Shown: positions 1-5,626 of the stretch, piece after piece
Numbering within the stretch: position 1 is the first letter of the stretch
How the letters are laid out: each line of letters starts with the position of its first letter
From: an uncultured Clostridia bacterium
Lineage (GTDB): Bacteria > Bacillota > Clostridia > Christensenellales > Aristaeellaceae
Direction of reading: 5' to 3'
Assembly: GCA_947600345.1 (NCBI GenBank)
Contig: CANQGC010000177.1
Span: 1-6,257 of the forward strand
DNA: 6,257 bases
Made by a program: the position numbers and the translations under genes
The notes under the pieces: model-generated
What the model was told of the DNA's origin: nothing
Seen by the model: only the letters and a program-made list of their open reading frames with translations
The model's database searches: none

Positions 1-38
1 GGGCTCCGCCCAGACCCCATTCGGGCTCCGCCCGGACC
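1..38. repeat. Two tandem 22-nt-period GC-rich hairpin units
   Basis: The motif GGGCTCCGCCC followed by (A/G)GACC occurs at 1-16 and again at 23-38, giving a 22-nt period. Each unit can fold as a GGGC-TCC-GCCC mini-hairpin. The array is cut by the left edge and may continue upstream. The GGGC-NNN-GCCC core also occurs in the first hairpin of the adjacent 74-nt element, which suggests a related family of intergenic repeats. Function unknown. There is no T-run after the hairpins, so they are not classical terminators. Confidence 0.7.
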
Positions 39-40
39 TG

Positions 41-114
41 CTTAAGGGGCTTTGCCCCTTAAGAATTCCTACCAAGGAACCTGAGGTTCCTTGGATTCTC
101 CCTTCTGCTGCCGC
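41..114 (+). repeat. 74-nt double-hairpin interspersed element, copy A
   Basis: The element has four parts. Hairpin 1 (41-63) has 10-bp arms CTTAAGGGGC and GCCCCTTAAG around a TTT loop. An 8-nt spacer follows (64-71). Hairpin 2 (72-94) has perfect 10-bp arms CCAAGGAACC and GGTTCCTTGG around TGA. A 20-nt tail (95-114) completes it. A second copy at 3791-3864 lies on the opposite strand and matches at about 64 of 74 positions by hand alignment. Similarity stops at both element ends. This looks like a REP- or MITE-like intergenic repeat. The tail points toward cbiD. No poly-T follows either hairpin, so termination is not supported. Confidence 0.85.
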
Positions 115-164
115 GTTGGGGGCGGGGGGTGGTTCGCATTGCCGGAGGAGGGCGGGGTGTTGCT

Positions 165-1217
165 ATGAGGAGGCTTCGCGAGGGATTTACGACTGGGAGC
201 TGCGCGGCGGCGGCCGCGCTGGCCTGCAGCCTATGGCTGCGAGACGGGCGCTGCCCCGGCCAGGTGGAGATCGCCGTGCCCGAGGGCAGGAGGTATGCCC
301 CGGAGATCCTCTCCTACCCGGACGGCTCCTGCGGCGTGGTCAAGGATTCCGGCGACGATCCGGACGTGACCAACGGCATGGAGATACGGGCGCGGGTCGA
401 GCTGCTGGACGGCGACGGCGAGATCGCCTTCCGCGCGGGCGAGGGCGTGGGCACGATCACCGAGCCGGGCCTGAAGTGCGCCGTGGGCGAGCCCGCGATC
501 AATCCCGTGCCGAGGGGGATGATCGAGGATGCCGTGCGCTCCGTCTTCGGGGGCCGCGCGGCGCGGGTGACGGTGTCCATCCCCGGTGGCGCGGAGCTGG
601 CGAAGAGGACCTTCAATCCCCGGCTGGGCATCGCGGGCGGGCTATCGATACTGGGCACCAGCGGCATCGTGCGGCCCATGAGCGAGGAGGCGCTGCGGGA
701 TTCGCTCTACGAGGAGCTGCGGATGCGGACGGCGCAGGGGGAGAGGTCGCTATTGTTCACCTTCGGCAACCAGGGCGAAGCGGCGATGAAGGCGCTGTTT
801 CCGGGCAGGCGCGTGGTGCAGGTGAGCAACGAGCTGGGCTTCATGCTGGATTCGGCGCTGGAGTTGGGCGTGGAGCACCTCATCATCGGCGGCCATCCGG
901 GGAAGCTCGCGAAGGTGGCGGCGGGTGTGATGCAGACCCACAGCCACACCGCCGACGCCCGGCGGGAGGCCATCGCCGCCCAGCTGGCGCTGATGGGCGC
1001 GCCGGTGGAGCTGATCCGTGCGGTGATGGACAGCGCCACCACCGATGCCGCGATGGAGGCCATCCGCCGCGAGGGATACGACGGCGTGTGGAGGAACCTG
1101 GCCCGGGCGGCGAGGCACTACTGCGAGCTGCGGGTGCGCGGCGAGATCGGCATCGGCGTGGCCTTCTGCGACGGGCGGGGCGAGCTGCTGGGATGCTGCA
1201 TGGAGGGGGAGGAATGA
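165..1217 (+). CDS. cbiD: Cobalt-precorrin-5B (C1)-methyltransferase CbiD
   Basis: CbiD uses S-adenosylmethionine to methylate C1 of cobalt-precorrin-5B in the anaerobic (early cobalt) corrin pathway, in the cytoplasm. The 350-residue product has the family's N-terminal signature REGFTTGSCAAAAA (residues 5-18). It also has KDSGDDPDVTNG (60-71), EGVGTIT (93-99), a conserved block starting FNPRLGI (150-156) and continuing through LGTSGIVRPMSEEA (163-176), IGGHPGKLAKVAAG (241-254) and a histidine-containing HSHTAD (259-264). Length is normal for the family. ATG 165 is chosen because the signature begins within a few residues of it. A GGAGGAGG lies at 144-151, rather far upstream at 13 nt. An in-frame GTG at 129 would add 12 residues with no recognisable homology. 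The stop overlaps cobD by 4 nt. CbiD is a hallmark of the oxygen-independent route. The family assignment is firm; the exact start is less so. Confidence 0.95.
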   Translation: MRRLREGFTTGSCAAAAALACSLWLRDGRCPGQVEIAVPEGRRYAPEILSYPDGSCGVVKDSGDDPDVTNGMEIRARVELLDGDGEIAFRAGEGVGTITEPGLKCAVGEPAINPVPRGMIEDAVRSVFGGRAARVTVSIPGGAELAKRTFNPRLGIAGGLSILGTSGIVRPMSEEALRDSLYEELRMRTAQGERSLLFTFGNQGEAAMKALFPGRRVVQVSNELGFMLDSALELGVEHLIIGGHPGKLAKVAAGVMQTHSHTADARREAIAAQLALMGAPVELIRAVMDSATTDAAMEAIRREGYDGVWRNLARAARHYCELRVRGEIGIGVAFCDGRGELLGCCMEGEE

Positions 1218-2266
1218 TGCACGGCGGCGACGTCTGGCGGGAGCGGGCTCCCGGCGACTGGCTGGACTTCTCGGCGAACATCCGCCCCGGCGGCGCGCCC
1301 GAGTGGGTGAAGCGCGCGCTGGCGGCGGGGATGGACGAGGTTTGCTACTATCCCGATTTGCGCATGGAGCGGGCGCGGCGGGCGCTGGGGGAGTATCTGG
1401 GCCTGCCCCCGGACCGGGTGCTGCCCGCGGCGGGCGGAATATCGGCCATCGCGCTGGCGGCGCGGCTCGCGCCGGAGATGCTTGTATTCGGGCCCTGCTT
1501 CGGCGAGTACGCCGAGATCGCGGGGCAGGCGGGCGTGCCGGTGCGGGAGCTTAGTTTGCTGGCGGGCGGGCATGAGCTGCGCGCGCCGTCGGAGGTGTTG
1601 GCCGGGAACATAATCCCCGGCGCGGCGGTGTGGCTGTGCAATCCGCTGAACCCGGTGGGAATGGCGTTTGCGCGGGAGGAGGTCGAGGCGCTGCTTCGGC
1701 AGGTCGAGGCGGCAAACGGCTGGCTGGTGTTGGACGAGGCGTTCGTCCACTGCTGCCCGGAGCGCACGAGCGCCGGATTGCTCGCGGCGCATCCCCGCCT
1801 GGCGATCCTGGGCTCGCTCACCAAGTCGCTGGGCATCCCGGGCGTTCGCGCGGGCTATCTCTGCGCGACGCCGGAGGTGGTGGGGGAGCTGGCGAAGTTT
1901 CAGCTCAGCTGGGAGCTCAGCTGCTTCGCCGCCTCGGTGATTCGAGAGCTGCCGAAGCACGCGGCGGAGCTGCGCGCGGAGGCGGCGGTCAACGCCGAAC
2001 GGAGGGAGCAATTGCGCCGGGGCCTGGGGTCGCTGGGCGCGTACGTCTATCCCTCCGAGGCTTGCTTCCTGCTGGCGGACTTCGGCCGGGAGGTCGAACC
2101 GCTGGCCGAGCGGTTGCGGGAGCGGGGCATACTGGTCCGGCAGTGCATGGACTTCCGGGGGATCGACGACGGCCGCCACCTGCGGCTGGCGGTGAAGGGC
2201 GAGGCCGCGAACGCGCGGCTGCTGGCGGAGCTGAAGGGGGCATTGGAATGCGCGGGAAGTCGCTGA
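1214..2266 (+). CDS. cobD: L-threonine-O-3-phosphate decarboxylase CobD (PLP-dependent)
   Basis: CobD decarboxylates L-threonine O-3-phosphate to (R)-1-amino-2-propanol O-2-phosphate, the linker that CbiB attaches to the corrin to reach the lower ligand. The 350-residue product is a fold-type I aminotransferase-like protein. It has LDFSANIRPGG (residues 17-27) at the N-terminus, NPLNPVG (143-149, the NPxNPxG turn), LVLDEAF (171-177, Asp174 expected to contact the PLP pyridine nitrogen) and SLTKSLGIPGVRAGY (201-215), with Lys204 as the predicted Schiff-base lysine. GILVRQCMDFRGID near the C-terminus matches the CobD-type ending, which separates it from histidinol-phosphate aminotransferase. 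The ATGATG at 1214-1219 offers two starts: 1214 overlaps the cbiD stop as ATGA, and 1217 is equally possible. The purine-rich AGGGGGAGG (1204-1212) lies inside the end of cbiD, so coupling is likely. The downstream end overlaps cbiP by 19 nt. CbiB, its usual partner, is not in the window. Confidence 0.93.
   Translation: MMHGGDVWRERAPGDWLDFSANIRPGGAPEWVKRALAAGMDEVCYYPDLRMERARRALGEYLGLPPDRVLPAAGGISAIALAARLAPEMLVFGPCFGEYAEIAGQAGVPVRELSLLAGGHELRAPSEVLAGNIIPGAAVWLCNPLNPVGMAFAREEVEALLRQVEAANGWLVLDEAFVHCCPERTSAGLLAAHPRLAILGSLTKSLGIPGVRAGYLCATPEVVGELAKFQLSWELSCFAASVIRELPKHAAELRAEAAVNAERREQLRRGLGSLGAYVYPSEACFLLADFGREVEPLAERLRERGILVRQCMDFRGIDDGRHLRLAVKGEAANARLLAELKGALECAGSR
2234..2240 (+). promoter_or_regulatory. 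Ribosome binding site of cbiP (inside cobD)
   Basis: AAGGGGG lies 7 nt before ATG 2248, within the last codons of cobD. Its spacing favours 2248 over the next in-frame ATG at 2266. Confidence 0.6.
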
Positions 2267-3777
2267 TGTTTCAGGGGACGGGGTCGTCGGTGGGGAAGTC
2301 GCTGCTTTGCGCGGCGGTGCTGCGGATCTTGCGGCAGGACGGGCTGCGGGTCGCGCCCTTCAAGGCGCAGAACATGGCGCTCAACTCCTACGCCACCTCC
2401 GAGGGCCTGGAGATGGGCCGGGCGCAGGTCACCCAGGCCGAGGCGGCGGGCATCGAGCCGTCGGTGAAGATGAACCCCGTGCTGCTCAAGCCCACCTCTG
2501 ACCGGCGCAGCCAGGTGGTGGTCAACGGCCGGCCCATCGGCAACATGTCCGCCGTGGAATATGAAGCCTACAAGCCGAAGCTGCGCGAGGCGGTGAAGGC
2601 CGCCTATGAGGAACTGGAAGCGAGCGTCGACGCCGTGGTCATCGAGGGCGCGGGCAGCCCCGCCGAGATCAACCTGCGCGCCGGCGGCATCGTGAACATG
2701 GCGATGGCGAAGGCCGCCGACGCGCCGGTGATCCTGATCGGCGACATCAACCCCGGCGGCGTGTTCGCGGCGCTCTACGGCACGGTCAAGCTCCTGCCCG
2801 AGGACGAGCAGGCGCGCATCAGGGGTATCGTCATCAACAAGTTCCGGGGCGACGTGAAGATCCTCGAGCCGGGGCTCGACATGCTCGAAGACCTGCTCCA
2901 CATCCCGGTGATCGGCGTCATCCCCTGGATGGACGTGGACATCGAGGACGAGGACAGCGTCACCGAGCGCTTCGAGCGCCGGAGCGCGGGCGGCGAGGTG
3001 CGCGCGGCCATCGTGCGGCTCCCGCACATATCGAACTTCACGGACTTCAACCTGCTGGGCGCGGAGCCGGGCGTGAGCGCGAATTACGTCCAGCGGGCCT
3101 CGGAGCTGAGGAACGCCGACATCGTGATCCTGCCCGGCACGAAGAACACCATCGAGGATTTGAACTGGCTCAAGCGGCGCGGCCTGGCGGACGAGATCGT
3201 GCGCGCGGCGCGGCGGGGCGCGACGGTCATCGGCGTCTGCGGCGGCTATCAGATGCTGGGCAACCGCCTGATGGACCCGGAGCACAGCGAGTCCCGCATC
3301 CCGGAGATCGCCGGGCTGGGGCTGCTGGACTTCGACGTGACCTTCCACGCCGAGAAGCGCACGGTGCAGTCGAAGGGCGAGATTCGAAGCGAGACGGGGT
3401 GGCTCAAAGAATTGAATGGCCTGCAGCTCGACGGCTACGAGATCCACAGCGGAACCAACGCCTTCGGCCCCGGCTGCGCGCCCTTCCTCTACCTGAACGG
3501 CAGCGCGGAGCCCGACGGCGTGGCGAACGCGGCGGGCAACGTGTTCGGCAGCTACCTGCACGGCCTGTTCGACAGCGGCGCGCTCTGGCACGCCATCGTC
3601 AACCGCGTGCGCCGGGAGCGGGGCCTGGACGAGACCGAGGCCGCGCCGCTCACGATGGCCGAATACCGCGAGCGGGAGTTCGACCGCCTGGCGGACATCG
3701 TGCGGCGCAACCTGGACATGGACGCACTGTACGCAATATTGCGCGGCGGCGAGGCGAAGCTCGGAAATTGGAAGTAG
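2248..3777 (+). CDS. cbiP: Cobyric acid synthase CbiP/CobQ (glutamine-hydrolysing)
   Basis: This enzyme amidates side chains b, d, e and g of adenosylcobyrinate a,c-diamide, using glutamine and ATP, to give adenosylcobyric acid. The 509-residue product has the expected two domains. The N-terminal synthetase domain carries the P-loop-like QGTGSSVGKS (9-18), then FKAQNMALNSY (38-48), MNPVLLKPTSD (75-85), VIEGAGSPAEINL (131-143) and DINPGGVFA (166-174). The C-terminal type I (triad) glutaminase domain carries LPGTKNTI (295-302), the nucleophile elbow GVCGGYQMLG with Cys331, and the catalytic-histidine motif GSYLHGLF with His438. Length is normal. MRGKSLMFQGT matches the usual family start at ATG 2248, which has AAGGGGG 7 nt upstream. 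ATG 2266 is an alternative that overlaps the cobD stop by one base but leaves only two residues before the conserved QGT. The nomenclature cbiP (rather than cobQ) follows from the cbiD context. Confidence 0.96.
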   Translation: MRGKSLMFQGTGSSVGKSLLCAAVLRILRQDGLRVAPFKAQNMALNSYATSEGLEMGRAQVTQAEAAGIEPSVKMNPVLLKPTSDRRSQVVVNGRPIGNMSAVEYEAYKPKLREAVKAAYEELEASVDAVVIEGAGSPAEINLRAGGIVNMAMAKAADAPVILIGDINPGGVFAALYGTVKLLPEDEQARIRGIVINKFRGDVKILEPGLDMLEDLLHIPVIGVIPWMDVDIEDEDSVTERFERRSAGGEVRAAIVRLPHISNFTDFNLLGAEPGVSANYVQRASELRNADIVILPGTKNTIEDLNWLKRRGLADEIVRAARRGATVIGVCGGYQMLGNRLMDPEHSESRIPEIAGLGLLDFDVTFHAEKRTVQSKGEIRSETGWLKELNGLQLDGYEIHSGTNAFGPGCAPFLYLNGSAEPDGVANAAGNVFGSYLHGLFDSGALWHAIVNRVRRERGLDETEAAPLTMAEYREREFDRLADIVRRNLDMDALYAILRGGEAKLGNWK

Positions 3778-3790
3778 GCAGGTATAGCAG

Positions 3791-3864
3791 GCGGCAGCAG
3801 CAGGGAGAATCCAAGGAACCTCAGGTTCCTTGGCGAGGATTCCCAAGGGGCAGAGCCCCTTGGG
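3791..3864 (-). repeat. 74-nt double-hairpin interspersed element, copy B (inverted)
   Basis: This is the reverse-complement copy of the element at 41-114, filling most of the 101-bp gap between cbiP and cbiA. On the + strand it reads tail (3791-3810, one mismatch in 20), hairpin 2 (3811-3833, identical to copy A), 8-nt spacer (3834-3841, about half conserved) and hairpin 1 (3842-3864). Hairpin 1 has arms CCCAAGGGGC and GCCCCTTGGG around AGA. It differs from copy A at two base pairs, and both arms change so pairing is kept. Its end sits immediately before the cbiA ribosome binding site. No T-run follows. It may affect mRNA stability or cbiA translation, but that is inference. Confidence 0.85.
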
Positions 3865-3865
3865 T

Positions 3866-3872
3866 GGGAGGT
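3866..3872 (+). promoter_or_regulatory. Ribosome binding site of cbiA
   Basis: GGGAGGT lies 6 nt before ATG 3879, a near-ideal site. It begins two bases after the hairpin-1 stem of repeat copy B, so folding of that hairpin could influence ribosome access. It fixes the cbiA start: the open frame extends upstream to 3399, but that part is a shadow of cbiP. Confidence 0.8.
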
Positions 3873-3878
3873 GGAAGG

Positions 3879-5240
3879 ATGCGTAAGGCGGCGGCGCGGC
3901 TCCTGATCGCGGGCACCGGCAGCGGGTGCGGCAAGACCACGGTGACCTGCGCGATTTTGCAGGCATTGAAGAACCGGGGGTGCGACCTGGCCTCGTTCAA
4001 GTGCGGGCCGGACTACATCGACCCGATGTTCCACGCGGAGGTCATCGGCACGCCCTGCGCGAACCTCGACCTGTTCTTCCTGGACGAGCCGGGCCTGCGC
4101 CGGCGCTTCCTGGCCCACGCGGCGGAGCTCAACGTCATCGAGGGCGTGATGGGCCTCTACGACGGCCTGGCGATGGACACCGACGATGCTTCCTCCGCCC
4201 ACGTCGCCCGGGCGCTGGACGCGCCCGTCGCGCTGGTGGTCAACGCCCGGGGCATGGCGCTGTCGCTGGCGGCAGTGGTGCGGGGCTTCCTGGAGCTCTG
4301 CCCGAACACCATCCGCGGCGTGATCCTCAACAACGCCTCGCCCATGAGCTACCCGAAGCTCAGGGCGGTCGTCGAGTCGGAGTGCAGCGTCCGGGTCTAC
4401 GGCTACCTGCCGCCGCTGCCCGACTGCGCGCTGGAGAGCCGGCACCTGGGCCTGGTCACCGCGCAGGAGGTGGACGGCCTGCGGGGGAAGCTGAACGCCC
4501 TGGCGGCCCAGGCGGAGCGGAGCCTCGACCTAGACGGCCTGATCGAGCTCATGCGCGCAGCGCCGCCGCTGGCGGCGAAGCGGGAGCGGATCGAGCCCGT
4601 GGGCCGCGCGCGGATCGCCGTGGCGCGGGACCGGGCCTTCTGCTTCTACTACCGGGACAACCTGGAGCTGCTCAAGGCCCTGGGCGCGGAGCTCGTGGAA
4701 TTCAGCCCGCTGCGCGACGTGGCGCTTCCCAACTGCGACGGCCTCTACATCGGCGGCGGCTACCCGGAGCTGCACGCGCGGGAGTTGAGCGAGAACCGTG
4801 CCATGCTGGATTCCATCGCCCGTGCCGTGCGAAGCGGGCTGCCCACCGTGGCCGAGTGCGGCGGCTTCATGCTGCTGTGCGAGCGCATCGGCGAACATCC
4901 GATGGCCGGCGTCTTCCCGACCGCGTGCGAGAACACCGGCAGGCTCTCCCGCTTCGGCTACGTCACCCTGCGCGCGGAATCCGACGGCCTGCTGCTGCGC
5001 GCCGGGGAGGAGATTCGCGCCCACGAGTTCCACTACTGGGACGCGGACGACCCCGGCGGCGCGCTGACCGCCACCAAGCCCGGCGGGCGAAGCTGGCGCT
5101 GCGGCTGCGCGAGTGCTACAATGTATGCGGGCTATCCGCACCTGTACTTCTACAGCAATCCAAACGCCGCGCGGCGCTTCGTGGCCGCCTGCGTCGAGAG
5201 GAGGATGCGGAGGGAAGCGTGTGACCGCGCGGACCCTTGA
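3879..5240 (+). CDS. cbiA: Cobyrinate a,c-diamide synthase CbiA
   Basis: CbiA performs the ATP- and glutamine-dependent amidation of the a and c carboxylates of cobyrinate. The 453-residue product has an N-terminal P-loop domain with IAGTGSGCGKTT (residues 10-21), FKCGPDYIDPMFH (40-52, a strong CbiA/CobB signature), NLDLFF (62-67), VIEGVMGLYDG (86-96) and GVILNN (147-152). The C-terminal glutaminase domain has YIGGGYPELHA (290-300), the nucleophile elbow AECGGFMLL with Cys327, and GYPHLYFYSNP (418-428), where His421 is the likely catalytic histidine. Length is normal for the family. Related families (hydrogenobyrinate CobB, Ni-sirohydrochlorin CfbB) share these motifs; CbiA is preferred because cbiD and cbiC flank it. 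It is separated from cbiP by an inverted repeat element. It is followed after only 6 nt by the first CRISPR-like repeat, so transcription of the operon would run into the array. Confidence 0.95.
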   Translation: MRKAAARLLIAGTGSGCGKTTVTCAILQALKNRGCDLASFKCGPDYIDPMFHAEVIGTPCANLDLFFLDEPGLRRRFLAHAAELNVIEGVMGLYDGLAMDTDDASSAHVARALDAPVALVVNARGMALSLAAVVRGFLELCPNTIRGVILNNASPMSYPKLRAVVESECSVRVYGYLPPLPDCALESRHLGLVTAQEVDGLRGKLNALAAQAERSLDLDGLIELMRAAPPLAAKRERIEPVGRARIAVARDRAFCFYYRDNLELLKALGAELVEFSPLRDVALPNCDGLYIGGGYPELHARELSENRAMLDSIARAVRSGLPTVAECGGFMLLCERIGEHPMAGVFPTACENTGRLSRFGYVTLRAESDGLLLRAGEEIRAHEFHYWDADDPGGALTATKPGGRSWRCGCASATMYAGYPHLYFYSNPNAARRFVAACVERRMRREACDRADP

Positions 5241-5246
5241 CGGATT

Positions 5247-5278
5247 GTCTCGTTCCACCTGGGCGAGTGGATTGAAAC
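5247..5278 (+). repeat. CRISPR-like repeat 1
   Basis: This 32-nt unit starts 6 nt after the cbiA stop. Its hairpin pairs CTCG-T-TCC with GGGCGAG around ACCT, with one bulged T. It ends GTGGATTGAAAC, the canonical I-C-like 3' tag. Confidence 0.65.
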
Positions 5279-5313
5279 ATGGCCTGCGTAAACGCCCGCT
5301 GCTACATCCCGGC

Positions 5314-5346
5314 GTCTCGCCTCGCCTGGGACGTGAGGATTGAAAT
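5314..5346 (+). repeat. CRISPR-like repeat 2
   Basis: This 33-nt unit has arms CTCGCCTC and GACGTGAG, which pair with one C-C mismatch and one G-T pair around GCCTGG. Both arms differ from repeat 1, but most pairing remains. The tag is altered to GAGGATTGAAAT. Confidence 0.6.
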
Positions 5347-5373
5347 TGGTTGTAGTTTCTACCAACGTACAGG

Positions 5374-5416
5374 GTCTCGTTCCCTTTCGAGGGGAGGGGA
5401 GCGAGTGGATTGAAAT
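5374..5416 (+). repeat. CRISPR-like repeat 3, expanded
   Basis: This unit is 43 nt, about 11 longer than its neighbours. Arms CTCGTTCCC and GGGAGCGAG form nine pairs, one of them G-T, around a 12-nt loop. A tandem GGGGA duplication (5391-5400) spans the loop and the start of the 3' arm and suggests slippage expansion. It ends GTGGATTGAAAT. Confidence 0.6.
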
Positions 5417-5452
5417 GGCGAGCGCGTCTTCGGAGCTATGACGCCCGGGCAG

Positions 5453-5485
5453 GTCTCATTCCGCCCGGGGCGAGTGGATTGAGAC
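5453..5485 (+). repeat. CRISPR-like repeat 4 (terminal)
   Basis: This 33-nt unit has arms CTCATTCC and GGGGCGAG, which pair with one mismatch around GCCC. Its tag ends TGAGAC rather than TGAAAC, which makes the outer ends GTCTCA and TGAGAC a perfect inverted repeat. A changed terminal repeat is common at the trailer end of arrays. Confidence 0.6.
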
Positions 5486-5626
5486 GAGGCACTTTATTGC
5501 CCGGATTGCGTTGAGCGGAAAGCCTCATCGCCTCCGCTGCCCAAGCCACATGCGCGGGCGCTTGACCTGCTGCCATTGCACCAATTCCGGCGCGGCGCTT
5601 CGTTCGCGCGGAGAGGAGGGAATCAA
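5486..5626. other. Non-coding stretch between array and cbiC, little recognisable
   Basis: This is the remainder of the 386-bp cbiA-cbiC gap. I see no further CRISPR-like repeat, no convincing -35/-10 pair and no terminator with a T-run. A short GC hairpin (GCGCG 5590-5594 with CGCGC 5605-5609) lies just before the cbiC ribosome binding site. A lone TTGACC near 5562 has no matching -10 at a suitable distance. Confidence 0.5.
5614..5620 (+). promoter_or_regulatory. Ribosome binding site deciding the cbiC start
   Basis: AGGAGGG lies 6 nt before TTG 5627 but 15 nt before ATG 5636. The spacing therefore supports the TTG start. Confidence 0.7.

Larger units (their letters stand above)
5247..5485 (+). 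CRISPR. Degenerate type I-C-like CRISPR mini-array (4 repeats, 3 spacers)
   Basis: Four units begin GTCTC and end in GGATTGAAAC, GGATTGAAAT or, in the last, GGATTGAGAC. They lie at 5247-5278 (32 nt), 5314-5346 (33 nt), 5374-5416 (43 nt) and 5453-5485 (33 nt). The intervening spacers are 35, 27 and 36 nt and are unrelated by eye. Length, 5' GTC, central hairpin and 3' GTGGATTGAAAY tag match the type I-C repeat family. Unlike a normal array, the repeat centres diverge strongly, although each can still pair its arms. No cas gene or AT-rich leader is visible. It lies on the operon's coding strand between cbiA and cbiC. The best reading is a decayed or orphan array. A non-CRISPR family of hairpin repeats that shares the tag is the alternative. 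Confidence 0.62.

Noticed and set aside
72..94. Perfect 10-bp hairpin 2 (also at 3811-3833) as an intrinsic terminator
   Set aside because: No T-run follows in either copy, and the second lies inside an apparently continuous operon.
116..1213. Long open frame continuous with cobD that could suggest a 716-residue fusion protein
   Set aside because: The part before 1214 is an out-of-frame reading of cbiD, rich in Arg and Gly with no recognisable motif. The CobD homology begins at 1214-1217 next to a ribosome binding site.
1118..2179. 353-codon minus-strand frame opposite cobD
   Set aside because: It is an antisense shadow of cobD with no motifs and no convincing ribosome binding site.
2047..3966. 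639-codon open frame on the minus strand opposite cbiP
   Set aside because: It is a high-GC antisense shadow with biased composition (His, Arg, Ala, Val) and no domain. The plus strand encodes a complete, motif-rich CbiP there.
3926..5224. 432-codon plus-strand frame inside cbiA
   Set aside because: It is an alternate-frame reading of cbiA, low in complexity and rich in Arg, Gly and Ala. The cbiA frame holds all the catalytic motifs.
5113..5343. Small plus-strand open frame spanning the cbiA end and first CRISPR-like repeats
   Set aside because: It overlaps the cbiA C-terminus out of frame and reads through repeats and a spacer. No ribosome binding site or recognisable protein was seen.
5486..5525. 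Possible fifth CRISPR-like repeat just after the array
   Set aside because: Only a vague GTTGAGCGGAAAG resemblance to the tag is present. The GTCTC start and the hairpin arms are absent.
5562..5592. TTGACC as a -35 box of a cbiC promoter
   Set aside because: No -10-like hexamer lies 16-18 nt downstream, where the sequence is GC-rich.
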